Of a stretch of 64,000 nucleotides of DNA, positions 27,501 through 35,904 are shown one piece after another; position 1 is the stretch's first letter, and each line of letters begins with the position of its first letter. Location: positions 1-64,000 of the forward strand of contig CBDIHK010000018.1 of assembly GCA_965279005.1 (NCBI GenBank), in the 5' to 3' direction. Source of the stretch: Planctobacterium sp965279005. Its GTDB lineage: Bacteria; Pseudomonadota; Gammaproteobacteria; Enterobacterales; Alteromonadaceae. Made by a program: the position numbers and the translations under genes. The notes below the pieces were generated by a model. The model saw nothing but the letters and a program-made list of their open reading frames with translations. It had not been told where the DNA came from and did not search any database.

Positions 27501-28537
27501 TACAGCCCCCTGAACATCAATGGCGTTTGCAATGCCGCGCTGCCAAATAGCTCATTGCAAGTAATGGATAGGGCGGTTTCTAGGCTTGCAATGCTGTTGG
27601 CCAGCAATAAGGCTTCACTAGGTTTATCTTTGTCGGTTTGTTTGTCATTGTTGATTATTGACAACTGGGCGCTGCGGACACTATGGGTGACTTGTTCTAT
27701 GGCCTCCGCAATCCAGTTAGATTGATAGGCCTGGGCATCGTTGTAGGGGTTAGCCCAGCCAAATTGCTGATCCAAAAATTTCTGCAAATAGGTTTGCGAC
27801 CAAAACGTATTGAAACCCTGCAACCTCTCAGCTTCTGTCACAATGAGGTATATTGGCAGGACAAAGCCGGCACCTTGTTGGGTCAGCCAGATTTTTTGGT
27901 ACAGCTCGCTTGCCCAATTCTCTAGCGCAATGGGATCCTCTTGCATCAGCTTGGATACGGGCAGGGTGACCACAATGCCATCCAGGGGGCGCTCTGGCCT
28001 AAATTGTTTCAACTCCCCAACAATTTGTTTGATTTCCGGATGGTGCACGACGCACCCTTGCTGGAATAGGTACCAGGTATTTGCCTCACCTTCCTGGGTG
28101 TCTTTATCAATAAGCTTTTGTTCTTTTTTACCGAGCAATGCTTCCAAATGCTGCAACATGCCGCTGTCTTCCGCCCAGTCGGTGCCGCTGATCATTAAGT
28201 AGGTGGGCAGCTTGTAGCGCTTTTCATGGCCGCCACTGAGCAGCTGTACAGCATTGACCAATCCGCCCATTTTCTTTGCTTTGGGCTTGGCTTTTGGCGC
28301 TTTTTCTGTTTTTAGGCTTTCTGTTTTACGCCAAAGTTTAGTGATGTCATCGCGGGAAAAGCTGATCCGGTTAAAACCCCTGGGTAGGAATGGGATTTTA
28401 ATATTGATTTTCTTACCGCTCGCTATGACCAGCACCACTATTAAAATGATGGCGATGATCAACAGCCAAACGAGCCCGAAGTCCTCCGCCATTGGACCGA
28501 GTTTGTTGAACATTTTTTTCAATTCATTGATGTTCAT
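24581..28537 (-). CDS. tssM: T6SS membrane-complex protein TssM (IcmF family) without a Walker A motif
   Basis: A 1318-residue inner-membrane protein that with TssL and TssJ forms the T6SS trans-envelope complex. There is a membrane helix at residues 21-40 (GLVWLLIIAIILIVVLVIAS), another near 395-410, and then a large periplasmic region that should contact TssJ. In canonical IcmF proteins the cytosolic domain has a GPPGSGKT-type P-loop after the LPWYLV strand. Here the equivalent is LPTYLMISGTDWAEDSGMLQ (about 110-129), with no GKT/S. It is therefore predicted not to bind nucleotide there. It lies between tssL and tssA. Confidence 0.93.
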   Translation of the reverse strand: MNINELKKMFNKLGPMAEDFGLVWLLIIAIILIVVLVIASGKKINIKIPFLPRGFNRISFSRDDITKLWRKTESLKTEKAPKAKPKAKKMGGLVNAVQLLSGGHEKRYKLPTYLMISGTDWAEDSGMLQHLEALLGKKEQKLIDKDTQEGEANTWYLFQQGCVVHHPEIKQIVGELKQFRPERPLDGIVVTLPVSKLMQEDPIALENWASELYQKIWLTQQGAGFVLPIYLIVTEAERLQGFNTFWSQTYLQKFLDQQFGWANPYNDAQAYQSNWIAEAIEQVTHSVRSAQLSIINNDKQTDKDKPSEALLLANSIASLETALSITCNELFGSAALQTPLMFRGLYFTGCQQQAESGPARHLFLQDLFEQKIFAESSLAFPPQNKLLSSNSKLRAYQYSTIGSLSLLAILLVYDSAQLSEQTQSLVAAIDNQPQLQSTVDMQHVNHVLNHVAKIDASTISYLSMPLSWRNPFNDEVETYFSENIFDGIVFPAFQCRMQEKIQNQMLAFAEKRSAVDFTDKLDALAVNLLRQKELEDLITEDTFTPEEVEQRFTDLVAYLYNEKLPPSFYERSSLYLKAISNHVNKITSNPFCTVQELRTNKRWNEIKAMADREIDQIANEVTAPRDFFRIGDQLNSLPTVVSWYNTIPEFADTLARFETWLNHLNNYWLLSHSETNECRRIHDSLRVISNYFGYEENFQENFLQRCENRIAETMANDDKSLVLDLYSKTSYPMQLTDKATVLFEAVQHSMSLSYMETAGLSEYVEVEADFFWSTEQLNEALGLYEEYQAYARDNFQSVSLPNRPVADSQPYFSQGIALKQLQFAMNRHIQAAMVQEVPDFRPESLRPVNQQEAFLAAAIGNFRKSMDSVLALLLAFKKLEFEESEAWLRKLSQDHAYRLLQKVDKLYRDNRIFTPLNKPRWSAHQYNDVLFGIGGDGQLQDYLAAQEERATGIALEYAEPLVVFLLNTQGKYVNYALFGKWQNTLIELNKQQNKDPSNSLQQLAQFMANQLPSINQSNCFATTAELEKPQASDVFAQGHKQIIERAVSHCNSYKADQIKREYAQIKQLFTDLLADKAPFSRSAGARSISPKIMRDFLAQYRPLADGLVQRMAVLAWKDNSYETARTFLRDLEQAALLFENTLLASSKGSSGLELELEFNVMQEYSAFTQHLASWQLTSGEYRANFPGTSQAIFWRPNDTINLVLDWAQQSPYRGFPINGTRNLDDQMAYRIEDIWGLLKFAQTYHATEIDTESLVAESKLLKFEANVLAKDGQSQPPEPNTMRAFARLTVYGVDPETKQKIPLAIPNQFPEFAPDVNQ

Positions 28538-28539
28538 GC

Positions 28540-29337
28540 TTATCGGTTACTCGTACTTGAAGATTGGGTGACCTCTTGCAAACGGTCACTTAGGTCTTTA
28601 GTCAAAACACCCCATAACCCGGTGCTCAACAGCAAATAGATGATTACTGCGATCATGGTTACCCGGTGCCATTTTGAAATTGGCGCTAACCGGCCTGCTT
28701 GCTCGTTGTTCCTGTTGTATTGATAGGGTTGGCTGAGCAAGTGCTTTTGGGTCAGGTCAATTGCTTCAAACTCGCAGATTTCGGTTAAAGCTTTGCGCAG
28801 GTATTCAAGTTTGCTTGGATTGTTGAACAGCTTGCCTTTGAACCCTTGCCAAAACACACATAAATAGACATAGGCCAATTGTTTTACTGGCGGTGATACC
28901 TGGTGCCCAACATTGTCTGTTTCAATGAGCTCTTCAACCCGTTGGATCAGTTTGTGGCCAGCATTGCGGCTGGAGAAAAAACTGGTTTCCAGCAACAGCG
29001 ACAACCAATCTTGCTGGTGGGGCCAGCGCACCATGCGCAACAGCTGGTCATCAATCAAGGCAACCAAGGCATATTGCGCTTGCACGTAAATGATAAATTG
29101 GCCGGAAGATGCAATACTACGGATTTTGTTTTGTTGTAGCTGTAAATGCTCCAGCAATTGTTTATGCACGTAACGCGGGATATCCAAAATCTCGCTACCA
29201 TCTTGGTTTACTAGTTTGTTGCCCAGGTGAAAGTGTTCTTCCACTTGGTTTTTTAGCGCGCACCAATAGGACATGCTTTCTTCAAAAGCTTGAAGAATAA
29301 GCTGTCCGTGTTTAATTGTGCTAGGTGCAACGCTCAT
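28540..29337 (-). CDS. tssL: T6SS membrane-complex protein TssL (IcmH/DotU)
   Basis: A 265-residue DotU-family protein. The cytosolic domain holds the motif YALVALIDDQLLRM and WLSLLLETSFFSSRNAGHKL, and one C-terminal membrane helix follows (VTMIAVIIYLLLSTGLWGVL, about 226-247). It ends soon after the helix, so it lacks the OmpA-type peptidoglycan-binding extension that some TssL have. It lies 2 bases before tssM, as is normal. Confidence 0.93.
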   Translation of the reverse strand: MSVAPSTIKHGQLILQAFEESMSYWCALKNQVEEHFHLGNKLVNQDGSEILDIPRYVHKQLLEHLQLQQNKIRSIASSGQFIIYVQAQYALVALIDDQLLRMVRWPHQQDWLSLLLETSFFSSRNAGHKLIQRVEELIETDNVGHQVSPPVKQLAYVYLCVFWQGFKGKLFNNPSKLEYLRKALTEICEFEAIDLTQKHLLSQPYQYNRNNEQAGRLAPISKWHRVTMIAVIIYLLLSTGLWGVLTKDLSDRLQEVTQSSSTSNR

Positions 29338-29363
29338 TATTTTTTAACCATTAATTCCTGATT

Positions 29364-30755
29364 TCATTTACTCGTTTTCCGTGGCACAAACCAATTGATA
29401 ACTGAAGGGCCGTGCTCTTGCAGCGATTGTTCTGAACCACTGATCATCAGCGGTTGTTTTTGCGCAATAAATTCGCGGTCAACTTTGACTTCGAAAAATA
29501 TTTCATCGTCGCCTTCAAGTAATTTGAGGGACTTGAATTCTTTTACCCTAGACCTGTCTGCGCCAAGCGTCCGGGAAACCAATAGCATTTCCCAATTGTT
29601 TTCTGTCGCTATCATGGCATTGTCCAACCACTCAGACAATTTCTCCCGGCTTGAGCCCGGTGATAGTTTGCAGGATAAACTAAATACGCCTGTTTCTGGC
29701 AATGTTTCTACCGGTACCGTAAATACATTGTCGTCACCTAATTCGAACGGAATACAGGTGAAATCAAGCCTGATGCTATCGCTGATATCGTGGATGAAGC
29801 GCAATACCTGCTTGAATGTTGTATCCAAATCATTGTGGTTGTAAGCAACGAATGCTGGCGGTAGCAAGTCAGGGTGGATAATCGCCATATTGCCCGCCAT
29901 AGCCACTAATGCCATGTAGAGCTGCTGTGGATGCACACAATCACTGTGCAGTAGTACTTCTACAACTGGTAGTTGCGCGGTCAAGTAATGGATACGCCGT
30001 TTTTGAAAGCTACTTACCACACTCGACTGGCCTTGGGTGTCCGTGAAAAAGTTCCTTAAGCCAGTAGCCTTAGTGCGCAGTTCCCCTAAAAGCTGCTCAA
30101 CTTCTTTGCCTAAATTAACCTGGAACGGTGGGTGCCTGCGGTCAACGCGTAACACGGGCGGGGTAAATTTGAGGATTTGGTAGCTACCGTCGTAGGTTTT
30201 TTCAATTTTCAATATGGGAAAACTGCTGTAATTGGGTGATAGTTGCTGATCCACCAGCAGCAATAAGCGGGTGCGCAACCTGACCAGGTCGATTTGGTTT
30301 TGCATGTCGTTCTGGTCGATGACTTTGCCCACATTGACACTGTCGTACCGCTTTAATTCGCTGTCTGACTCACTGGCACAGCCGTCACTGAGTTTAGGGA
30401 CGGCCAAGTGCACATAAAATGGCTTTTGCGGCTCTATATCGGGTATTTCCGACAACTCCAAGCTGAGTTTATCTAGACCTTCGGTTTCGGGTTGGTTTTG
30501 GTTGTCTAAAGCATACTTGGCAATGGTGCCATCGGGCATGATGGCGTGGACCTTATTCACTACCAGCTTCTCATAGGTTATCGCGTCCTGGTCAATATCC
30601 AGTTCGCTGACTCCCCAATAAAACGGGTTTAACCTTTGCAACTGATGGAACATTGCTTGTTCCAAATAAATATTGTTTTGTTGGAAATGCTGTGGCGACA
30701 ACAGCATTCCTTCAAACCACTGGACAGGATCTGGCGTCGCAGCAATCGGTTTCAT
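29364..30755 (-). CDS. tssK: T6SS baseplate protein TssK
   Basis: A 463-residue TssK (ImpJ/VasE) protein, the trimeric adaptor between baseplate wedges and the TssJLM membrane complex. The N-terminal motif VQWFEGMLLSPQHFQQNNIY is diagnostic, as is the central ALVAMAGNMA. Length is typical (about 445). It overlaps tssJ by one base. Confidence 0.95.
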   Translation of the reverse strand: MKPIAATPDPVQWFEGMLLSPQHFQQNNIYLEQAMFHQLQRLNPFYWGVSELDIDQDAITYEKLVVNKVHAIMPDGTIAKYALDNQNQPETEGLDKLSLELSEIPDIEPQKPFYVHLAVPKLSDGCASESDSELKRYDSVNVGKVIDQNDMQNQIDLVRLRTRLLLLVDQQLSPNYSSFPILKIEKTYDGSYQILKFTPPVLRVDRRHPPFQVNLGKEVEQLLGELRTKATGLRNFFTDTQGQSSVVSSFQKRRIHYLTAQLPVVEVLLHSDCVHPQQLYMALVAMAGNMAIIHPDLLPPAFVAYNHNDLDTTFKQVLRFIHDISDSIRLDFTCIPFELGDDNVFTVPVETLPETGVFSLSCKLSPGSSREKLSEWLDNAMIATENNWEMLLVSRTLGADRSRVKEFKSLKLLEGDDEIFFEVKVDREFIAQKQPLMISGSEQSLQEHGPSVINWFVPRKTSK

Positions 30756-31282
30756 TATTCTTGTTCTCCTTGTGGTTCCGAGCCTGGCGCTTGGGCCAAT
30801 AGGGTCATCTGTCCAGCGTCAAAAATCAACCAAGGTGTGGCAACTTCTGTGATCACAGCTTTGGCATTTGGGTTACTGGGGAAGTAGGCAAAAGCAAACA
30901 CGGCTTTGGCTTCACTAAGGCGGGCTGGCAAGTTGTCCCTGATTAACTCAGAATAACCCGGTACAATTTCACGGCGCATAACGTCCATATTCATTCCGTA
31001 GCTGGCGATATAGCCATTGCGCTCGGCAAACCACAGTTCAGCCGTAGCGCTGGTTAATAAGGTCACCAAGTTGTCGTCGTAGGCAAAAACCAAATCCACT
31101 GAAACCGCATGGCGCAGGGCGGCACTGCGGTTTACCTTCAATCCGATAGCGTCAATTTCATTGCCACTGTACCAAGGGTTTATAGATTCATTTACCCCTT
31201 GTACTGCGGAAGAAATTGAAGAGCATCCCCCAAGCAAGCTGAGGGATACTGCACTAATCAGGATGGCGGCCAGCTTCTTCAT
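30755..31282 (-). CDS. tssJ: T6SS outer-membrane lipoprotein TssJ
   Basis: A 175-residue lipoprotein with a type II signal peptide ending in the lipobox LLGGC (Cys 20). The mature part is a beta-sandwich typical of TssJ/SciN, which anchors the membrane complex to the outer membrane through contacts with TssM. It overlaps the PAAR-like gene and tssK by one base each. Confidence 0.9.
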   Translation of the reverse strand: MKKLAAILISAVSLSLLGGCSSISSAVQGVNESINPWYSGNEIDAIGLKVNRSAALRHAVSVDLVFAYDDNLVTLLTSATAELWFAERNGYIASYGMNMDVMRREIVPGYSELIRDNLPARLSEAKAVFAFAYFPSNPNAKAVITEVATPWLIFDAGQMTLLAQAPGSEPQGEQE

Positions 31283-31683
31283 TAGGACAGCACCATTACT
31301 TTAACTTGGGAGGGTGTTAGGTTAATGCCCGGCACATTAGATATAAACCCGTTCTGCAGGGACATATCCAGTAAACGGGTGCTTGGCATGCACTGGAAAA
31401 ATGTCCTGAAGCTGCCCAAGCAATTCATTTTTTTGCCCATAAACTGGTTGGATACTACGCCACCCATCGGGATGGAAACTTCGTTGCCGTTACTGAGTGA
31501 TGTCTGGGTCAGTAGGTTATGTACCGGCATAGCCGTAATAAAGTGGTTAACCACGTTGGGGATAGCCAAGGTGGAAAATGCCAAGTTGGGCAGCGGGATT
31601 GGGATAGGTCCGATAGGCGTGATGATCTTGCACACGTCGGGGAAACCTAAGGTTAATGCTGGGAATTGAGTTTTACAAAACAT
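31282..31683 (-). CDS. PAAR-like (DUF4150) spike-tip protein
   Basis: A 133-residue protein of the DUF4150/PAAR-like group. It has a proline-rich GPIPIPLPNLA stretch and the family features NGNEVSIPMGGVVSN and PSTRLLDMSLQN. PAAR-like proteins cap the VgrG spike and may carry effectors. No extra C-terminal toxin domain is visible. It is part of the vgrG - DUF2169 - pentapeptide - DUF3540 - PAAR-like module embedded in the T6SS operon. Confidence 0.85.
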   Translation of the reverse strand: MFCKTQFPALTLGFPDVCKIITPIGPIPIPLPNLAFSTLAIPNVVNHFITAMPVHNLLTQTSLSNGNEVSIPMGGVVSNQFMGKKMNCLGSFRTFFQCMPSTRLLDMSLQNGFISNVPGINLTPSQVKVMVLS

Positions 31684-31688
31684 CTAGG

Positions 31689-32249
31689 CTACCCCATATT
31701 GATCCGTTCCGCGTCCATTTTCAGATCCTTTTCCGCGGTGATAAGTTGTTGTTTAGCGTGGTTTTTTGCCAACAGTTTGGTATTAACATCGAGAAAATCG
31801 CAGCGCTGCAGCAACTGCCCAGCCATTTGTAGAAGCGATTTTTGCACGTGCTGGGTCAGGTTTTGGGCGTAAAGGTTTATCTTGCCAACCGCCGCATTAA
31901 GGTTGATTTCATTAACCACATTCATGCTCAAGGACTTTGCGATGTTGAACACCAGGTTCTTGGCGTTGATTTTCAAGCCTTGCTGCTGGGGCAGCGCCAC
32001 CTGCCTGTCACTAGCCTGGCTGGCCGCTGGCTGGCTAAGGATATGGGTAATGTAGCAGTCGTTGTTGTCCTGCCAATATAGGATCTTATCGCCAATTTGT
32101 GGCAGCACTATACAACTCGTTGCTTGCACTGCGCTAACGCCATTGTCCAATGCAAATTTGTCGCCTTCTGTACTGGTGATGCTAGCTTGTTGCAAACCCA
32201 AATCAATGGTTTTACTGAAAGTTAACTGCTGATGCGCCTTGACACCCAT
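31689..32249 (-). CDS. DUF3540 protein of the PAAR-like module
   Basis: A 186-residue protein matching DUF3540: an early IGDKILYWQDNNDCYITHIL strand pair, then NINAxxGKINLYAQNLTQHV-type beta repeats and a helical C-terminus. DUF3540 genes accompany DUF2169 and DUF4150 genes in T6SS loci and may encode adaptor or spike-associated proteins. The exact function is unknown. It is spaced 5 bases from the PAAR-like gene and 2 bases from the pentapeptide gene. Confidence 0.8.
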   Translation of the reverse strand: MGVKAHQQLTFSKTIDLGLQQASITSTEGDKFALDNGVSAVQATSCIVLPQIGDKILYWQDNNDCYITHILSQPAASQASDRQVALPQQQGLKINAKNLVFNIAKSLSMNVVNEINLNAAVGKINLYAQNLTQHVQKSLLQMAGQLLQRCDFLDVNTKLLAKNHAKQQLITAEKDLKMDAERINMG

Positions 32250-32251
32250 AG

Positions 32252-33298
32252 CTATGCTGCTGCCTCCGCTTGTTGTCTCAATGGATCGGTTTTGCGTACT
32301 GACTTAATAATGTTCTTACGCCATGTAGACTTATCCCTGACGATACTGTGCCAATTGCTTTGCTCGAAACTACAGTTGCTCACTGTGCAATCCGTCCAAA
32401 CCGAATAAGACATATCATTCAATTCAAATTCTACTTGGTGCAATTGGCACCCTTGCCAATGTGCACCTACCCATTGTGATTGCTGGCAGTTGCTTGCTGA
32501 CAATTGGCTGTTGTCAGCTTTGGATTCGTTAAAGTTCGCTTGGAACAGGTTGCACGCATCGAAGCTACAATCCTTTAGCGATGCCTTAATAAACAAAGCC
32601 TGTGGCAGTGCAGTATTCTTGAATTCAACTGCTTGCAAGTGGCAGCCGATAAAGCCGTTGGCCACAAGTTCTGCATCCTCGAAACGGCAGTTGTCAAACT
32701 GGCTATCGTTAAAGGTACAGTAATGCCATTTAACGCCACTAAACACCTTGTCAGTAAATTGGCATTTAAGCATTAGGCCTTTGTTTAGGCTGCAGTTGTA
32801 CAAAGTTACGTGGGCGAAATCCAAGTTGTTCAATGCAAAGTTATTGAGCTGGCATTGGTTGAAGGCTAGGTTGTCGCACTGGCTTTCCAACATGGCGCTA
32901 TCTAGCCAGTCGCTTTTGTCAAAAGTGACATCTTGCCAATCGCTATTGCTGACTGCCATGCGCTGGAAAGTGCAGCCATCTAATGTTATTTGCTGCCAAT
33001 TGTTTTGGTTAATTGCACCTTGTGACCATTGGCATCTAGCCATTTGGCAATTATTCAATTTGCATGCTTGTAAAGTACAGGTGCTAAAGGTTGAATCCTC
33101 GAACTGGCAATCTTCGAAAACGCAATCGATAAAAGTACATTCCTGCCACTGCAAACCTGAAAATAGGATTTGCTTGAAACATACCTCTTTGAAATTAGCG
33201 CCTTTGAGTTCCCATCCGGTGAATTCGACACCACTAATGTCGTCTTGTTCTATTACCCGGCTCAGTTTGGCTTTGTTAAGCAGCGTGTTTAACGGCAT
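32252..33298 (-). CDS. Pentapeptide-repeat protein in the T6SS operon
   Basis: A 348-residue protein made almost entirely of pentapeptide repeats (A/C-x-L/F-x-x), which fold into a right-handed quadrilateral beta helix; examples are CTLQACKLNNCQMARCQW and FKNTALPQALFIKASLKDCS. The start chosen is MPLNTLL at 33298, preceded by a strong AGGAGGTGG ribosome-binding site; a longer in-frame reading exists but is not needed. The gene begins inside the 3' end of the DUF2169 gene (23-base overlap). It is unusually rich in Cys, Asn and Trp. Function is unknown; it could be a scaffold, an effector or a chaperone. Confidence 0.85.
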   Translation of the reverse strand: MPLNTLLNKAKLSRVIEQDDISGVEFTGWELKGANFKEVCFKQILFSGLQWQECTFIDCVFEDCQFEDSTFSTCTLQACKLNNCQMARCQWSQGAINQNNWQQITLDGCTFQRMAVSNSDWQDVTFDKSDWLDSAMLESQCDNLAFNQCQLNNFALNNLDFAHVTLYNCSLNKGLMLKCQFTDKVFSGVKWHYCTFNDSQFDNCRFEDAELVANGFIGCHLQAVEFKNTALPQALFIKASLKDCSFDACNLFQANFNESKADNSQLSASNCQQSQWVGAHWQGCQLHQVEFELNDMSYSVWTDCTVSNCSFEQSNWHSIVRDKSTWRKNIIKSVRKTDPLRQQAEAAA

Positions 33299-35894
33299 CT
33301 TGCCACCTCCTATAGGTGAGTGGGGCAAGGTTGTGCGCATCATTGAAGTTACTACCGAAAGGAAAAGCCAGCATGGCATCTGACTGGTAAAAGTCACAGT
33401 CGAGCAGTTGGCAGTCCATTAGGTAGGTTTGCCGCAATAAGCTGCCGTATAGTGTCGCTTCGCTTAGCGAAGCCTTTTGCAGTCTGGCTTCTGACAAAAT
33501 ACATTGGATCAGGCGGGCTTGTTTAAAGTTGGCTTGCTTTAGGTCTGAATCACCCAAATCACAGAGTTTAAATTCAGCTACTGCTGCCTGCAGGTGCACA
33601 GCGCTTACCCGGCGCAAGCCACACTCAACCAAGCTGGCTTGGCTAAAGTTCGCTGATGACATCACTGTGGTACCGGCAAACTGGCATTTTTCCAGTTTGC
33701 TGCCAGCAAAGCTGGCTACACAGAGGTTTGAATCCAAAAATGCGCTGCGGCTTAGCTTCACATTGTGAAATTGGCTAAAGCTCAAGTCTGTGCTCAGCAC
33801 CACCAGCATTTCTGCTTGGCTGCCACTAAAGTCGTTGTCGCTAATATTGCTATTAGCTAGGCAAAATGTACTGAGCTGTGTATCCCTAAAACTACTTTTG
33901 ACGATCGCCGCTTCCGACACAATGGCTTGTTGCAGGTTGCTTCGGTTGAAGTTGCAGTTGCGAAAATTGGCTTTGATAAACCAGGCTTTGTGCAGATTAG
34001 TGCCAGAGAAATCATTGCCAAAACCAACACAGCTAGAGAAATTGCACTCTTGCAAGTTGGCGCCGGTAAATCTGCTGTCAGTTACCTTGCAGCCTAGTAA
34101 GGCGCTACTGTGCAGGTTGGCACCTTTTAGCGAGGTGTTGTGCAAACGGCAGTTTTCCAAATTGCAGGCAGATAAATCTACATTGTCTAGGTTTAGGTTC
34201 GATAAATCTGCGCCTGCCCAATTGCGTTTGGCTAGCGGTTCTTTACCATTCAAAGCAGCAACAAATATCGCACGTTTTTCTTGCGCTTGCGCGTCATCAG
34301 GCCAGTCGGAAATCGGCTCTAGGCTGTATTGCTGGGCTTTAAATTGCTGTTCTTGCAGCAATTGCATATGGGCTTCATCCAACTTTAAGTTAGACTCTTG
34401 TGCCATATCCTGTAACGATGCCATTTGATCCGACACATCACCTTTCGGTTGCATATCGTCCAATGCCCCCGCGGGTAGGCCTTGCATCGATTGCTCACTC
34501 ATTTTCTGCGCTTCTTCCAGTTCTTTTTCCATTTCCTTGCGCTTTTTCTCTGCTTCTGCCTGTTGCATTTTGGCATCGTCGATTAACTTTTTGGCATCAA
34601 AATCACCGCGCTCAATGGCTTTTTGAGCCACTAGGACTTTCGGTTCAGGCATCTCCGGCGCTTCTATACCGGAAGGGAGCTCGCCGTCGTTGTGTTCCTT
34701 GACGTCTTCCAAGAATTGCTGTTTGTGGGCCTCTTGCAGGGCTTTTCTTTGATCAATTTCGTCTTGTATCTCTTGTTCTTCAGCTGCAAGTTGCTCCGCT
34801 GATTTGGCTGGGCACAGTTGGGATTCATTGGACATGGCCTCGATTGCCGTTGCCGGATCCAGTCGCTGTTGCAATGCGAGCAGGTAATAGTCTTGGCTAC
34901 GGGGGCTATCTGAGCTGTTTTCAAATGCCATCATATGGGCTTGCACGTCGAGTGAATCCAAGGTGTTCACTTCAATCTGGCCGTGATAAATGCAGGCGCC
35001 AACAGAGATGTCTGGGAACAACCATAGGGTATCCAAGTTGAGTTCTATTTCACTAAACTGTTCCGCATCATCAAAAATAAATGCCCTTGGCCTTACCGTG
35101 GGTAAGGTACCGGTAAACTCAGGTACGCCCGGCACCATGTTATAAAGGGTGTATTGCTCCCCACCTTGCAAGTAACTGCTAAACCATTGTTCAGGCCTAG
35201 CCGCCTGGAATAAGTGGAAGTCTGTGTCAGGCGCCATGTCAGGAAAGTGTTGTTCCAGCCATTGCTTGGAGCTGTAATCTCCATTGTATTGTTTGCGTAG
35301 ACGATGGTTTAAGCCCAGTGCACCAAAGCCTTCTGGCATATATTTGCCATTGATGGATTTAACCGCTTTGTTAGGGTGTTCTATACAAGGTGCCCGGAGT
35401 GGTGTTGCCTTTTTGTCTTGGAAAAAGCCGCAGCCAGCAGGGTTGTCTTCGAACCCCTCGCCACCGTAGCTATTGCTATCATTGATGGTAACGGCCTCTG
35501 TAGGGCTCGGATCCGTCAGCGAATAACCTAGCAAGGACTTCTTAAACTCCCGTTCGCCATATAGCTTTAAGTGTTTATCTATGCTGCCCAGTTTCAAACC
35601 TGCAGTAAATGGTTCGTCGCTCAAGCCTTGGGGATTCTGGGCAGTGCCCACCATCAAAACCTCAGCTTTTGGTTTTGGCATTACCATGTCCAGGACTTGG
35701 CTTTGCAATTGTTCCTGGATAATTGGCCACTGCAGGAATTCATCCATAACTTGCGGATTATGCGGCTCTGCGATACCGACACCGGGGATCCCCATGTCAA
35801 AAAACACCACCGGCGCTGACACAAAATAGTTTTTGTGCTTAAAGCGGTAGGACTTGTGCAGGCATCCTAGGCGGCGGGGTTTGATTAATTTCAT
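33276..35894 (-). CDS. DUF2169 - pentapeptide-repeat fusion protein of the T6SS
   Basis: An 872-residue protein. Residues 1-350 form a DUF2169 domain, a family acting as T6SS effector adaptor/chaperone (as for Tde2 loading in Agrobacterium). A charged coiled-coil linker at roughly 370-500 is rich in Glu, Lys and Gln (QAEAEKKRKEMEKELEEAQK). The C-terminal 560-870 is an array of pentapeptide repeats (ADLSNLNLDNVDLSACNLEN and similar). It lies 10 bases after vgrG, consistent with acting on the VgrG/PAAR spike. The fusion to pentapeptide repeats suggests that the two pentapeptide proteins may interact. Confidence 0.85.
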   Translation of the reverse strand: MKLIKPRRLGCLHKSYRFKHKNYFVSAPVVFFDMGIPGVGIAEPHNPQVMDEFLQWPIIQEQLQSQVLDMVMPKPKAEVLMVGTAQNPQGLSDEPFTAGLKLGSIDKHLKLYGEREFKKSLLGYSLTDPSPTEAVTINDSNSYGGEGFEDNPAGCGFFQDKKATPLRAPCIEHPNKAVKSINGKYMPEGFGALGLNHRLRKQYNGDYSSKQWLEQHFPDMAPDTDFHLFQAARPEQWFSSYLQGGEQYTLYNMVPGVPEFTGTLPTVRPRAFIFDDAEQFSEIELNLDTLWLFPDISVGACIYHGQIEVNTLDSLDVQAHMMAFENSSDSPRSQDYYLLALQQRLDPATAIEAMSNESQLCPAKSAEQLAAEEQEIQDEIDQRKALQEAHKQQFLEDVKEHNDGELPSGIEAPEMPEPKVLVAQKAIERGDFDAKKLIDDAKMQQAEAEKKRKEMEKELEEAQKMSEQSMQGLPAGALDDMQPKGDVSDQMASLQDMAQESNLKLDEAHMQLLQEQQFKAQQYSLEPISDWPDDAQAQEKRAIFVAALNGKEPLAKRNWAGADLSNLNLDNVDLSACNLENCRLHNTSLKGANLHSSALLGCKVTDSRFTGANLQECNFSSCVGFGNDFSGTNLHKAWFIKANFRNCNFNRSNLQQAIVSEAAIVKSSFRDTQLSTFCLANSNISDNDFSGSQAEMLVVLSTDLSFSQFHNVKLSRSAFLDSNLCVASFAGSKLEKCQFAGTTVMSSANFSQASLVECGLRRVSAVHLQAAVAEFKLCDLGDSDLKQANFKQARLIQCILSEARLQKASLSEATLYGSLLRQTYLMDCQLLDCDFYQSDAMLAFPFGSNFNDAHNLAPLTYRRWQDAVKHAA

Positions 35895-35904
35895 CGCAGC
35901 CGCC

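Noticed and set aside
32748..33383. 211-codon plus-strand ORF
   Set aside because: Antisense to the pentapeptide repeats; the regular repeat creates long open frames on the other strand.
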